The notes: generated by a model from the letters alone, not told the origin. 55,936 nt of DNA from Bacteroidota bacterium (GCA_013288325.1 JABDCB010000015.1:1-55936), one strand, 5' to 3'. Shown: positions 16,310 to 25,391, counted from the first letter of the stretch. Numbers and translations are program-made.

Positions 16310-16314
16310 AGTTA

Positions 16315-17208
16315 TCAGAATTTCAACTGGCCATACATACCAATTTTAATATAGCCATCGTTTGGCACCCGTACTTTAATGGCATATACCAGATCGGCTC
16401 TTTCCTCTTTAGTTGGAATTGTCTTGGGTGTAAATTCCGACTTATCCGATATCCAATAAATCACTCCGGCATAATTCCGGTATTTTTTCTCCCCGTCATC
16501 AATTTGTACGGTTACCTTCTGACCTAGTTTTACCTGGGTGATTTGTGTTCCGGTAATATAAGCACGCAAGATCAAGGTATCGGTAGGTGCAATTTTATAA
16601 AGGGCTTTTCCGGGGCTGGCTACTTCATGCGCCTGTGCATACTTACTCAGTACCGTTCCTTTTACCGGATTAATAACTCTGCATTTGATGAGCTGATCAT
16701 TGATCTGATCTATCTGACGTTGCAAAGGGGTTGTTTCCAGATGTAGAGAATGCGACGTAATGCCCAAGGAAGAACGTTGTGCCTCAATTTGTTTTTTCAA
16801 TGTCTCTACCTGAGAATTCATATCATCCAGCTGTTGTTGCGTAGCCGCTTTAGCATTAAACAGATTAGCTGTTCGTTGCTGGTTTTTCTCCGCCTCTGCC
16901 AGCTGAGTTTGCAAGGCAGCCACCTGAACGGGAATATCAGGAGTTTGCCCCAACGTAGAACTTACCTGAGCCATCAGCTGCATTTTACGAAGGTAAAGCT
17001 GCGTGGTATCCACATAGCCTACCCATTGTCCGGGATTAAGTGTTTGTCCCTCTTCTACATTAAACTGCATGAGGGTTCCAGCTGCTTCCGTAGAGATAAT
17101 AGTTTCTACTGATTCGAATGCACCGGATGCATCCGAATCGGATCCCGACTTGGAGCAGGAAGTGAGCAGGGTAACGGCAGCAAGGGTTAAAAATGAATAC
17201 GTCTTCAT
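16315..17208 (-). CDS. YbhG-like efflux adaptor lipoprotein (HlyD family)
   Basis: 297 residues with lipobox LLTSC (Cys-18), so it is probably anchored to the inner membrane by lipid instead of a helix. A lipoyl half (LMQFNVEEGQTLNPGQWVG), a short coiled-coil hairpin (about 75-170) and the returning half VKGTVLSKYAQAHEVASPG define a membrane-fusion protein. It sits between the TolC-like gene and the ATPases and bridges the permeases to the outer-membrane channel. Confidence 0.88.
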   Translation of the reverse strand: MKTYSFLTLAAVTLLTSCSKSGSDSDASGAFESVETIISTEAAGTLMQFNVEEGQTLNPGQWVGYVDTTQLYLRKMQLMAQVSSTLGQTPDIPVQVAALQTQLAEAEKNQQRTANLFNAKAATQQQLDDMNSQVETLKKQIEAQRSSLGITSHSLHLETTPLQRQIDQINDQLIKCRVINPVKGTVLSKYAQAHEVASPGKALYKIAPTDTLILRAYITGTQITQVKLGQKVTVQIDDGEKKYRNYAGVIYWISDKSEFTPKTIPTKEERADLVYAIKVRVPNDGYIKIGMYGQLKF

Positions 17209-17224
17209 GTGTCTCGGATTAATA

Positions 17225-18517
17225 TTAATTGCCTGATATTGTCTGATAGTTATATTGAGTAAGTAGCAGCTGCACCTGATGCAGCAACAGATTTTGCTTT
17301 GCCTGATCTTCTTTATCCAGCTGGGTTATATAATCGTTTACGGTAATCACTCCGTTTTCCATCCTGGCCTTATCCGAAGCTGTAATCGAAACCCGTTTGA
17401 CAATGATTTCTTCGTCTTTACCGATCAGGTCCTTTAACTTTTGAATATCCTGTTGTTGCTGGGTAAGGCTGATTTTTGTATTGAACAAAAATGTTTCTTT
17501 CTCTACGTCTTCCGTCTGACGGTTTACAACCAGCAATTGCCGTTGTCCTTTGAGTGTATACATTCCTCCCAGAGCCCAGCTGAAACGAAACCCACCTATA
17601 TAATAAGGATCAAAATTATTGTCGAAGAGATTCAAAGCCGGACGACCATATCCTCCCTGAACAAAGAATGAAAGATGGGGACGGTTGGCAGCATTTAATA
17701 TTTTATCCTGTACATCATAGCTTTTTCTCCGGCTGTCATATAAGCTTAACTCCGGTCTCTTAACTCCATCCTGCATCAGCAATCCTGCAGGAACCTGCAA
17801 CGCAATATTATCCGGCAGCACCCGGTTCATAAACTGACCCAGCATGGTGAGATAGGTCTTTCTCGAAGCTACCAACTGCAACCTGTTTTGTTCCTGCAAC
17901 AAAAGCTCCGCCTGTAGTTCATCCAGACTGGAAGGAATAGCGGTTCCATTTTCCACATTGGCGCGAATAAGGTCTATACTGTTCTTGATGTCTTTCTGCA
18001 GCAGGTCATTCTGCTTCAGTTGCTCATCCTGCAGAAGCACCCCGAAATAAACCTGGTTGATACGATCACGAAGTGCATAAAGATCAACCTCCAGACTTTG
18101 ATTCTGGATGTCCGCATTGGCCGTAGCGGCTTCTTTCTGATATTTGATAGCCCCCCCATCATAAATGGTCTGATCCAGTTCCGCATATGCCTTGTACTGA
18201 TCCTTACTGAAGGTAGGAAACGTAACACCCCTTATCGGGAGATCGATTTCCGTAACCGCCGATTGATAAGTCGCCTGTCCGCTCAAACTAAGCTGTGGAA
18301 GAAATCCCTTGGCTGCATTGGAAACGGTATAAGCCCTGCTCTTTTCGATCAGATCCCGTTGTTTGATTAAAGGATATTGTTCCCGGGCTGTTTTGTAACA
18401 AGAATCCAGAAAGAGTAACTGCTTTTGTTGTGAAAAAGCGAAGCCTGGAAAAAGAATCCCGAAACACACCAACAGGATCCCGGCGCGGACGAAGTATGTG
18501 TTGTCAAACCGTTTCAT
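17225..18517 (-). CDS. TolC-family outer-membrane channel of the exporter operon
   Basis: 430 residues from MKRFDNTYFV, with an upstream in-frame start at 18553 possible. A signal peptide ends FAFSQQ. Two related helical repeats with Gln/Leu/Asn-rich coiled-coil segments (LLLQEQNRLQLVASRKTYLT and the C-terminal LLHQVQLLLTQYNYQ) are typical of outer-membrane efflux proteins. It is the first structural gene after the TetR regulator, so the operon encodes a complete envelope-spanning pump. Confidence 0.85.
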   Translation of the reverse strand: MKRFDNTYFVRAGILLVCFGILFPGFAFSQQKQLLFLDSCYKTAREQYPLIKQRDLIEKSRAYTVSNAAKGFLPQLSLSGQATYQSAVTEIDLPIRGVTFPTFSKDQYKAYAELDQTIYDGGAIKYQKEAATANADIQNQSLEVDLYALRDRINQVYFGVLLQDEQLKQNDLLQKDIKNSIDLIRANVENGTAIPSSLDELQAELLLQEQNRLQLVASRKTYLTMLGQFMNRVLPDNIALQVPAGLLMQDGVKRPELSLYDSRRKSYDVQDKILNAANRPHLSFFVQGGYGRPALNLFDNNFDPYYIGGFRFSWALGGMYTLKGQRQLLVVNRQTEDVEKETFLFNTKISLTQQQQDIQKLKDLIGKDEEIIVKRVSITASDKARMENGVITVNDYITQLDKEDQAKQNLLLHQVQLLLTQYNYQTISGN

Positions 18518-18553
18518 CTCTATATAGGTATTATTAGTTAACATTCCATGCAC

Positions 18554-19168
18554 TTATTTTTTACGGAGGATTGCATCAATCCATCCTGGAATCATTTTCT
18601 TTCGTTCCGCCATCAATGCTATAAAGGCATCTTCTGTAATGCCTTTTTCATTTTGAAAAATATGGCGGCCTATAAATGGAAATATGCTGAGTCCGACTAT
18701 ATTCAACATCAGATTCAGGGGATTAATAGGTGCAATCTTACCTTCTTTTACCGCCTCCTGAATCTGTTTCATGAAATGAGACTGGGCAAATGTTTCTCTG
18801 AAATTCAGCTTGCTTCCCTTTTTCTTGGCATGACTCAGCACAAACAAAGGCATGTCGGGGTTGCTCATGAGCATATCCAGATAGTATTCAACCAGTCGTT
18901 TTATTTTTGATTCCAGGTTGGTTTGCTCATCATTCACAATTCCGCTGATTCCCTGCATAAACTCCTTCATGTTTTCCTGCATGATTTTTTCAAATAGCTT
19001 TTCCTTGCTTTTGAAATAATAATTCAGGAGGGCCAGATTAATACCCGATTCGGCAGCGATATCTCTTGTCTTCACCGCATCGTATCCATGACGGGTAAAG
19101 AGTTTACGGGCAGCCACCCGTATCCTTTCTTCCGTAGTTGAATCCTTGCTTTTCGCTTTTGCGGCCAT
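18554..19168 (-). CDS. TetR-family transcriptional regulator
   Basis: 204 residues from MAAKAKSKDS, with an alternative start 24 bases upstream. The N-terminal helix-turn-helix reads ARKLFTRHGYDAVKTRDIAA, then INLALLNYYFKSKEKLF, the diagnostic TetR pattern. The C-terminal ligand domain follows (about 70-204). It heads the YbhFSRG-like operon, as the TetR protein CecR does near the E. coli ybh genes, and is probably its repressor. An inverted repeat 45 bases upstream is a candidate operator. Confidence 0.93.
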   Translation of the reverse strand: MAAKAKSKDSTTEERIRVAARKLFTRHGYDAVKTRDIAAESGINLALLNYYFKSKEKLFEKIMQENMKEFMQGISGIVNDEQTNLESKIKRLVEYYLDMLMSNPDMPLFVLSHAKKKGSKLNFRETFAQSHFMKQIQEAVKEGKIAPINPLNLMLNIVGLSIFPFIGRHIFQNEKGITEDAFIALMAERKKMIPGWIDAILRKK

Positions 19169-19212
19169 GACTTTTATCCCTTTACAAGGCAAATGTAGAT
19201 TATTTATTCAAT

Positions 19213-19241
19213 TTAATCAAATGTTTAAAACAAAAGATTAA
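19213..19241. promoter_or_regulatory. Candidate TetR operator (imperfect palindrome)
   Basis: Arms TTAATCAAATGTTT and AAACAAAAGATTAA around a central A match at 11 of 14 positions. The site lies 45 bases before the TetR start, in the divergent gap with the WG-repeat gene, where an autoregulatory operator is expected. AT-richness makes a chance palindrome possible. Confidence 0.45.
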
Positions 19242-19418
19242 TATTGAAATACCAGCTAGATGTCAAAATGTTTAACCGACACGCCCGCTGAAAAAAGAAA
19301 GGACACAAAGCAATGGTTGGAAGCACTTGTCCTTTTAGCTATATACTTATCTTTGTAGGGTAAGTTATGGAGTACTGATATAGTAATCTGTTTTATTCAT
19401 CTTAAACAGTGCGTGCGT

Positions 19419-20126
19419 ATGATGAAATCATCCCGTTCATTTGAAATTTTTCTTATCGCCTTCTTTGTTACCGTATCAATTGCTGTTGTGCTTTTTGCCA
19501 CCGGCGTAATCCGGCTTAAAGGTTCAGCAGGGCCTCCGGTTAAATACGGCTTTCTGGGCCCGGACGGGCAGCTTGTTATTCCTATTGATTATGACAGTGT
19601 ATCCGATTTTCATCAGGGATTAGCTACCGTTTATAAAAACGGGAAGCCTTTTGTGATAGACCGGTCGGGTCATAAAGTAGATGCTCCTCCGTTTCATTAT
19701 CGGATTGACAGTCTTAACACAGCTCATATCCGGGTTTCATCCGATGAGAAAGAGAAGGCAGAACTAAATCATTTGTTTACACCTATTGGAGGGACAAATG
19801 ACGGAACTACACTTTTCCGGATTCTTCGCAAACAGGGTCCCGGTAAAGGGAATGAACAAGTTTATGATTTTGCTTATTTCTTTGTCACGCCTTCGGCTTC
19901 GATAGCAAAAGCCAAACTATATGAAGAGGCATTACCCTATCATGAGAATCTGGCTGCCGTAAAAAATGAAATCGGAATAAACAGGAAGACCCGCTGGTAT
20001 GAGAAATGCTGGGGGTTTGTTGACCGGGATGGTAATTACAGAGGAGGACCTTATTATTGTGATGTGCATAGTTTTAGCGAAGGGCTCGCTGCGGTAGCCA
20101 TTAAAATGGTTCCTCATTCATTGTAG
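19419..20126 (+). CDS. Membrane-anchored WG-repeat protein
   Basis: About 235 residues. One N-terminal membrane helix (about 10-30) is followed by WG/KWG-type repeats: KYGFLGPDGQLVIPIDYDSV, HQGLATVYKNGKPFVIDRSG and, near the end, CWGFVDRDGNYRGG with FSEGLAAV. These beta-strand repeats occur in many Bacteroidota surface or periplasmic proteins without a known activity. The start is one of GTG 19413 or ATG 19419/19422. It is divergent from the TetR gene and shares its 250-base intergenic region. Confidence 0.75.
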   Translation: MMKSSRSFEIFLIAFFVTVSIAVVLFATGVIRLKGSAGPPVKYGFLGPDGQLVIPIDYDSVSDFHQGLATVYKNGKPFVIDRSGHKVDAPPFHYRIDSLNTAHIRVSSDEKEKAELNHLFTPIGGTNDGTTLFRILRKQGPGKGNEQVYDFAYFFVTPSASIAKAKLYEEALPYHENLAAVKNEIGINRKTRWYEKCWGFVDRDGNYRGGPYYCDVHSFSEGLAAVAIKMVPHSL

Positions 20127-20277
20127 GAATCCTCTATACTTATATCCGAAGTAGTTACGTGTTTAAACGTAGAAGCTTTCCTGTGAATGAACCAAAATGC
20201 GCTCAGATGCCACTCATGCAGACAATTTGTCAGCAAATTTTATTCTGAAACTTCAAAACAGGTCGTGCATCTATACT

Positions 20278-20981
20278 CATCCGTACTCCATCTATAGATG
20301 TCCGTACTGCATCTACAAACATCCGCTCTCCTTCTACATTGATTTTACCTCCATGTAAACAGATTTGCACTTATTTGTCATAAATCCTGACAATTTATTC
20401 GAGGGTTTGCATTTTCTGTACGGTGAATGTGTCTCCAGGTAAATAAATCCGTTATCCATATTCGCAGAATTTTCTTTTTGTAAAGAAAGACGTTCTTCAA
20501 CTTCACAAATCTGTTCTCCTTGTTCACTGATACCATCTCCGACGATAAAAATTCTGTCAAAATGTCCGAAAATCTGATCAAAATGTACAAACAGAACATG
20601 TATGATCTTACATACATGTACGACATCTATAGATGGAGTACGGACATCTATAGTCGTCGTACGGATGGCGATAGATGTCCGTACGATTTGTAAAGTCGGA
20701 GAGCGGATCGGTAAAGAAATTGTCAGGATTTGTGACAATGGAGATGGTATCGGTGAAGATTGAGTACGGATCGGTGTAGTCGGAGATCGGATTTGTATAG
20801 TAGGAGGTGGTAAATGCGTACTTGGAGATAGGACTTGTGTGCTTGGAGATGGTAAATGCGTACTTGGAGATAAGATTTGTATCGTTGGAGATCGGATTTG
20901 TGTACTTGGAGATAAGATTTGTATCGTTGGAGGTGGTATCTGTATACATTTTGTATCAATCGGTGTACCTGCTTATACAAA
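20278..20981. repeat. About 700 bp of degenerate 21-bp repeats in two opposing arms
   Basis: From 20625 to 20981 the plus strand divides cleanly into seventeen consecutive 21-base units, approximately TTGTRTACTTGGAGATNGGAT, with no insertions. The best-conserved units are at 20814-20939. From about 20278 to 20624 the same 21-base rhythm continues, but the units are reverse-complement-like (for example ATCCGTACTCCATCTATAGAT) and decay inward. A 23-base stretch near 20280 recurs inverted near 20625-20650. Several frames on both strands are open only because the unit is a multiple of three without a stop. I see no start signal, signal peptide or family. I interpret this as a non-coding or decayed minisatellite filling the 906-base gap after the WG-repeat gene. 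The gap's first 150 bases hold nothing recognisable. Confidence 0.7.
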
Positions 20982-21012
20982 AAAGGCCGGAGCAAACGCT
21001 CCGGCCTTTTTT
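20979..21012 (-). terminator. Strong terminator of the first TonB receptor gene
   Basis: A perfect 15-bp stem (AAAAAAGGCCGGAGC with its complement) and an AAAC loop lie 21 bases past the stop of the minus-strand receptor. The A/T arms make it functional on both strands. Confidence 0.88.
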
Positions 21013-21032
21013 AAACACACACTCATTCCTTC

Positions 21033-23540
21033 TTATTTGTTTTTTATATCAAAAGGAATAATCAGTTTGAAACTTACATTCCTTCCCATATTAAATACAC
21101 CTACCTGATGGGTGGTATAATTAACCGGATAATATTTAAACCGGCTCATATAATCCATATACGGTGTATCCAGCAAATTGGTCACATTGATAAATGCTTT
21201 GCAAAGCACACGTCCATGACTCATGATATCTCCACCCACTCCGGCATTTACAAGGGTATAACCGGCAGCAGCAGCGCGACTGGCGGCATATTCAAACGGA
21301 GTTTGAGCAGAGCTGAGTCCGTTATAAATTGCATACTGCTGATAAATATTATTTTGCTGAGCGCAATTCAGGATACCTGCTTTTACATAGATATTCTTTA
21401 TGGCCTTGCCCATTTTCTTGATGTGGAACTTCAGATCTACAATAGTCCGCATAGGTGCGATAAAGGGTAGCACTTTTACCGAATCCGGTGCATGCAGCAA
21501 ACCACCGTTTACCATACTCACCGATGCATCCAGCTCCACCCAGGGAATAGCAGCCGGATGAATATCCAGCGCCGCTTCTCCACCATACAAACGCGCATCA
21601 CCTTGTGAATATTTATATACCGGAGCAGAACCCAGCCCTACATTGGCAAACGTATTGTTGATAGAATCTCCGTTACCGGGAATCTTGCTCAGCAATCCTT
21701 TGGCATAAATAAAATCGCTGATACTGTTGTTGAACGCATTCAACTCCACCCGGAAATTTTTGCTGTTAAACACCAAAGAGAGGTCTTCTTCCAGACTGCT
21801 TTCCGGCTTGAGTGTTGCATCACCCAATTCCCAAACAATGGTTCCGTCGTGTACCCCGTTAGCAGCACACTCAGCTACGTTTGGTGCACGGTATCCGCGG
21901 GCTACATTCAGCTTCATCAAAAACATTTTGTTGAAATTGTAGACCATCCCAAAGCTTCCCGACATACCGCTGAAATTGGATTTAAAGCCCTGGAACTCAT
22001 GAACGCCGCCGGGAGTATTGGGTGCAACCGGTACCTGGGTAGAATCCACCCAATGATCTACACCCGTAAACGTACGGGTATCATACCGTATTCCTCCTGT
22101 CAGATCCAGTTTGCCGATATGTTCATTGGCAATTGCAAAACCGCCAATCTGGAAAATATTGTAATTGGGGATCAACATAAGAGAACCCAGACTCTGTGAG
22201 TTCTGATTCATTCCGTTTGCACCGGCAGAGAAATTAAATCCACCCATCTGTTTGGAGATATAACGCAAATCGTAGGTAATGGCATCCGAGTAATAATAGA
22301 TATCAGATATATTCGGAATAGTAGGGTCGTTATTTTCCTGACGCTGGTTTTTCTGGTAAGAGAATACAGCTGCAATACGGCCTTCTCCCACAGCAATGCT
22401 ATTATCCCAAACAACTTTCGTATGCTGAACACGTTGATTGATCAGGAAAGGCGTATACGAATGCAATTCTGCAGCAGTAGGAATTACATAAAATGGCTGA
22501 CCTCCGTTCACTCCGGGATATGCTACGGGTTTCATCATGAGACCGGTTGCCGAGTCGCGTGTACCATCTACGATTCCGGTGTGCAAATCAAAATAGCTCA
22601 CATGCACCTGGGAGTATCCCCAACTGCGGTGAATACCGATTGTTCCATCCGTATTGAAATTGCTGAACTGGGAATTGGCCACATACCCATCGTTTGAATT
22701 CTGGTATGCATGAGCCATAATATTATCCACCCGACCGCTCCATGAAATACCATTGCTGGTACCGGCCATGTGCATCATATTATTGATAAGGCCATTGTTG
22801 GTTTGATAGTTAAAAAGCACATCGCCTTTTGTTTCTCCTTCCGGAAGCGGTTTCTCCGGTATCAGATTGATAACTCCGGCAAGAGCATCCGATCCATAGG
22901 CAAGAGAAGCAGGGCCTTTCAATATCTCTACACGCTCTACGGCATCCGGATCGGCTTCTATTCCGAACTCGTCAAACCAGGGCTGATCGGCTTGTACAAC
23001 ACCGTCGTTTACGGTAAGCACCCGATTGTATCCCAATCCACGGATAAAAGGTTTTGAAATACTTTGTCCGTCGGTCATGGCCGAAACACCCGGGATATTT
23101 GCAATGGCATCAATCACATTGGTGGATGAATGTTCATTCAGGTAATCATTGGATACCTCTACAATTGATTGAGGCGAATGGGCCGCATCCGTTGCCGAAG
23201 AGGTACCGGTGATAACCACTTCGTGTGCCTCCACATCATCTTCCGTAAGACTGAAATTATGAGTCACGGCTCCTTCAATGTGAACCGTTTGTGCTTTTAC
23301 CGCATAACCCAGTAAATGTATTTCCACCAGAAAGGTTCCTTTGGGCAGATTGCTGAGTGTATAAGCACCATTTGTTCCGGCCTGAGCGGCTACTTTTAAA
23401 TCGGGAATATATACGATTGCTCTTTCCAGGGCTTTGCTGGTAGCAGTGTCCAGAATAGTTCCGCTGAGTGAGTTCTGCGCAAAAAATGGCAAACTGATAA
23501 ATAAGCTAAAGATCAGTGCAAGCTGTATCCTTGTTTTCAT
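21033..23540 (-). CDS. TonB-dependent outer-membrane receptor
   Basis: 835 residues. A signal peptide ends FFAQ. A carboxypeptidase-D-like domain follows (about 25-105, SGTILDTATSKALERAIVYI). A TonB-box/plug region comes next (VVITGTSS, then IANIPGVSAMTDGQSISKPF and ERVEILKGPASLAYGSDALAG), and then the beta-barrel ending VSFKLIIPFDIKNK. It belongs to the siderophore/haem/metal class, not the SusC class. The ligand is not evident. One of the three paralogous PPP-tail proteins lies just upstream on the same strand (99-base gap), making a likely two-gene unit. A strong terminator follows. Confidence 0.92.
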   Translation of the reverse strand: MKTRIQLALIFSLFISLPFFAQNSLSGTILDTATSKALERAIVYIPDLKVAAQAGTNGAYTLSNLPKGTFLVEIHLLGYAVKAQTVHIEGAVTHNFSLTEDDVEAHEVVITGTSSATDAAHSPQSIVEVSNDYLNEHSSTNVIDAIANIPGVSAMTDGQSISKPFIRGLGYNRVLTVNDGVVQADQPWFDEFGIEADPDAVERVEILKGPASLAYGSDALAGVINLIPEKPLPEGETKGDVLFNYQTNNGLINNMMHMAGTSNGISWSGRVDNIMAHAYQNSNDGYVANSQFSNFNTDGTIGIHRSWGYSQVHVSYFDLHTGIVDGTRDSATGLMMKPVAYPGVNGGQPFYVIPTAAELHSYTPFLINQRVQHTKVVWDNSIAVGEGRIAAVFSYQKNQRQENNDPTIPNISDIYYYSDAITYDLRYISKQMGGFNFSAGANGMNQNSQSLGSLMLIPNYNIFQIGGFAIANEHIGKLDLTGGIRYDTRTFTGVDHWVDSTQVPVAPNTPGGVHEFQGFKSNFSGMSGSFGMVYNFNKMFLMKLNVARGYRAPNVAECAANGVHDGTIVWELGDATLKPESSLEEDLSLVFNSKNFRVELNAFNNSISDFIYAKGLLSKIPGNGDSINNTFANVGLGSAPVYKYSQGDARLYGGEAALDIHPAAIPWVELDASVSMVNGGLLHAPDSVKVLPFIAPMRTIVDLKFHIKKMGKAIKNIYVKAGILNCAQQNNIYQQYAIYNGLSSAQTPFEYAASRAAAAGYTLVNAGVGGDIMSHGRVLCKAFINVTNLLDTPYMDYMSRFKYYPVNYTTHQVGVFNMGRNVSFKLIIPFDIKNK

Positions 23541-23603
23541 AATAGGTGTGTGCTGTGAGTGAATAAATAATTAAGAACCCTTAAAAAAGGGAAATCAATA
23601 CAA

Positions 23604-23617
23604 CATCCGTACGGATG
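23604..23617. other. Perfect 14-bp palindrome upstream of the TonB receptor
   Basis: CATCCGTACGGATG lies in the 98-base gap between the PPP-tail protein gene and the receptor gene. It could be a regulator site or a small hairpin. The half-site ATCCGTAC also occurs in the 21-bp repeat block at about 20280. Confidence 0.35.
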
Positions 23618-23638
23618 CGATTTAACTAAATGGGAATG

Positions 23639-24196
23639 TTAAGAAAGGGGTTCGGGCGGGGGAGCCACGATAAGGGATGGGGCACTGGTGTAAAAGCAAT
23701 TGATGCGGCAATTAATACTGTTGTTGCGGTGATCAAAGCGAAAAGAAATTATAGCCGCCGGAAAATACTTCTGTACTACAGGAACTTTGGAATGATGTTT
23801 TGCCCCATGATGCGTAGCACCTGTATTGATGGCTGTTTCGGATTGATTATCGGTATGCGATTTCAGGTCGTTTACGAGACCCTCTTCCTTTTTATCATTC
23901 AGTACATATATGACTATGGAGTCTGCCTTTTTCTCCGCCTTTACGATATCATACAGCTTACCGTTAATCCAGATTTCTTTTTCCAGGGTTTCTTCCGACC
24001 GGCTTAATGGCAGACGGAAACATTGTGTCCCTTCCAGGGAATGCATCCCGGCAATAACAGCACCCATTTCCGATTTGGCTTCATTATCAGAAACTCCGAA
24101 GACCGTATAATAAATAACTACGTTGAAGGTAAATACCAGGAGGAAGAAAACAGCGAATATGGATTTAAAACGGTTCATCCGGAAAGCCTGGTTCAT
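23639..24196 (-). CDS. Small PPP-tail membrane protein, paralogue 1 (TonB-receptor-linked)
   Basis: 185 residues; the second Met (start at 24178) aligns better with the paralogues' N-termini. One hydrophobic segment near the N-terminus (FAVFFLLVFTFNVVIYYTVF) would anchor it. The conserved core EIWINGKLYDIVKAEKKADS...VLNDKKEE corresponds to the YxGxMYDVxRSE...LNDxxEE core of the proteins at 24463 and 25432. The C-terminus ends APPPEPLS. A THHGAKHH cluster near residue 130 could bind metal. It lies directly upstream of the first TonB receptor on the same strand. The family function is unknown to me. Confidence 0.7.
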   Translation of the reverse strand: MNQAFRMNRFKSIFAVFFLLVFTFNVVIYYTVFGVSDNEAKSEMGAVIAGMHSLEGTQCFRLPLSRSEETLEKEIWINGKLYDIVKAEKKADSIVIYVLNDKKEEGLVNDLKSHTDNQSETAINTGATHHGAKHHSKVPVVQKYFPAAIISFRFDHRNNSINCRINCFYTSAPSLIVAPPPEPLS

Positions 24197-24207
24197 AACA
24201 GGAGACT

Positions 24208-24215
24208 CAAAGATA
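24208..24215 (-). promoter_or_regulatory. -7 promoter element (TATCTTTG), minus strand
   Basis: TATCTTTG on the minus strand fits TAnnTTTG and lies 11 bases before the 24196 start of paralogue 1, implying a very short leader. No clear -33 TTTG partner was found. Confidence 0.45.
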
Positions 24216-24413
24216 TAAAAATATTTGTTCCGGTGTTCTTCATCATCAGGATAAGCCTAGGTCATTTTTCAACCCTGCTTGAGCCCTATTAAAGTCTCGT
24301 TTCGTTTTAGCATCCATAGCTAACCGTCAGCCAGTTACACATTCTCAAGACACCCTGCTTCCACATTTTTTAAAACCGACATGTTGCATTTTTTCTGCTT
24401 TTTCAATAATTTA

Positions 24414-24444
24414 TTTGATTTCTTATATGAAAAAGATACCTTTG
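24414..24444 (+). promoter_or_regulatory. Full Bacteroidota promoter (TTTG-N19-TACCTTTG)
   Basis: TTTG at 24414-24417 and TACCTTTG at 24437-24444 are separated by 19 bases, an exact match to the Bacteroidota housekeeping promoter. It lies 18 bases before the GTG start of paralogue 2. Confidence 0.8.
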
Positions 24445-24462
24445 AATTATTAAGATAGGCCC

Positions 24463-24993
24463 GTGAAAAAAATAATTGCCCTGTTTTTTCTTTCTGTTTT
24501 CCTCTTCAACAGCCTGGGGTATTTTATTGCATTTAAGTTTAGTCAGCTGGAAATAAAAACCGAAATGCGTGCCGAAATAATGGCTGCAATACCCGATTCC
24601 AGGCTCATCAGTGTTACCATTCCATCCGAAGAAGTAAACAATATTTCCTGGACCGAGCAGCATGAATTTTCCTATAAAGGAAATATGTATGATGTGGTTC
24701 GTTCAGAAAAAAAGAAGGATGGAAGCACCTGTTTTTTTTGTCTGAATGACTCCAAAGAAGAAGAACTTCTGAGCAAACTGGATGAAAATTTATCCTCTCA
24801 GCTGGATGCTAATAAAATGGCAAATGGCAAAACGGGCAAACTGATGCTTAAATTGCTGGCTTTTGATTACTGTGCAGAGCCTGCTCACCACACTTCTTTT
24901 CTTTCTGAAAAAGATTACCTGACATTTTCTTTTGTCCCCGCCTGTCTATCCCCTTCACAGGAAATAACGTCTCCACCACCCAGGCTGGTTTAA
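24463..24993 (+). CDS. Small PPP-tail membrane protein, paralogue 2
   Basis: 176 residues from GTG 24463, just downstream of a consensus promoter. An N-terminal membrane segment (IIALFFLSVFLFNSLGYFIAF) is followed by EIKTEMRAEI and the conserved core FSYKGNMYDVVRSEKKKDGS with CLNDSKEEEL. The C-terminus is TSPPPRLV. It is divergently oriented to paralogue 1 and stands alone, with no receptor immediately after it. No known domain is recognised, and the extracytoplasmic part probably faces the periplasm. Confidence 0.75.
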   Translation: MKKIIALFFLSVFLFNSLGYFIAFKFSQLEIKTEMRAEIMAAIPDSRLISVTIPSEEVNNISWTEQHEFSYKGNMYDVVRSEKKKDGSTCFFCLNDSKEEELLSKLDENLSSQLDANKMANGKTGKLMLKLLAFDYCAEPAHHTSFLSEKDYLTFSFVPACLSPSQEITSPPPRLV

Positions 24994-25391
24994 CCCTTTG
25001 TGATTTCGTGTATACTAAAGTGCTGAACAGGTATTGTTCCGCTTTCGTTCGCGTTCTCCAAAGTATATCCTATTGCAGTAAGGCGGGAGTGTGTGCCTTC
25101 CTTACAGCAATGCAGCTCCTGCGGCTTCTTCCTTCCTGGGTTAACGTGCAAAAGCTATTTCAGGATTTCTCATAAGAACCGCAGGACTGCAATACATTCG
25201 GATATTGCAGCCTCTGCTTCCTCCCTCGCCTGCGTCTACGTGCAAAGTATAAAGTCAGGCACCGGCAGAGCTGCAATCCATGAAAGCAGGTTACGTGTAT
25301 GTCATCGGTTCCGGTTTCATCCGGAACGATGACAGCACGAACTGCTTTATGTTTTTTTCTTTATGTCGATTATCAATTTAAAAAAACGTTG
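24994..25391. other. Structured intergenic region with three hairpins, no gene
   Basis: About 400 bases without a credible coding frame contain three good inverted repeats. One is 25072-25083 with 25100-25111 (one A-A mismatch). The second is 25187-25193 with 25204-25210. The third is 25300-25314 with 25321-25334 (14 pairs, one bulged G, TTTCAT loop). None has a T-run, so they are not terminators. The segment ACGTGCAAA occurs twice (about 25144 and 25239). It may be a processed 3' region or an uncharacterised structured RNA. I cannot match it to a known riboswitch. Confidence 0.4.

Noticed and set aside
20608..20949. Heptad-repeat protein encoded in the 21-bp repeat block
   Set aside because: Several frames on both strands are equally open because the unit is a stop-free multiple of three. 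No start context, signal peptide or conserved domain supports one of them.
20625..20981. CRISPR array
   Set aside because: The 21-base units are contiguous and degenerate with no unique spacers, and there are no cas genes nearby.
24403..24663. Minus-strand frame covering the start of paralogue 2
   Set aside because: The plus strand has a perfect promoter, a signal-anchor and a sequence homologous to two other genes. The minus frame has nothing.
25093..25332. Small plus-strand frame in the hairpin-rich intergenic region
   Set aside because: Its translation is Ser/Cys/Arg-rich without family features, and it spans inverted repeats better explained as structured non-coding sequence.
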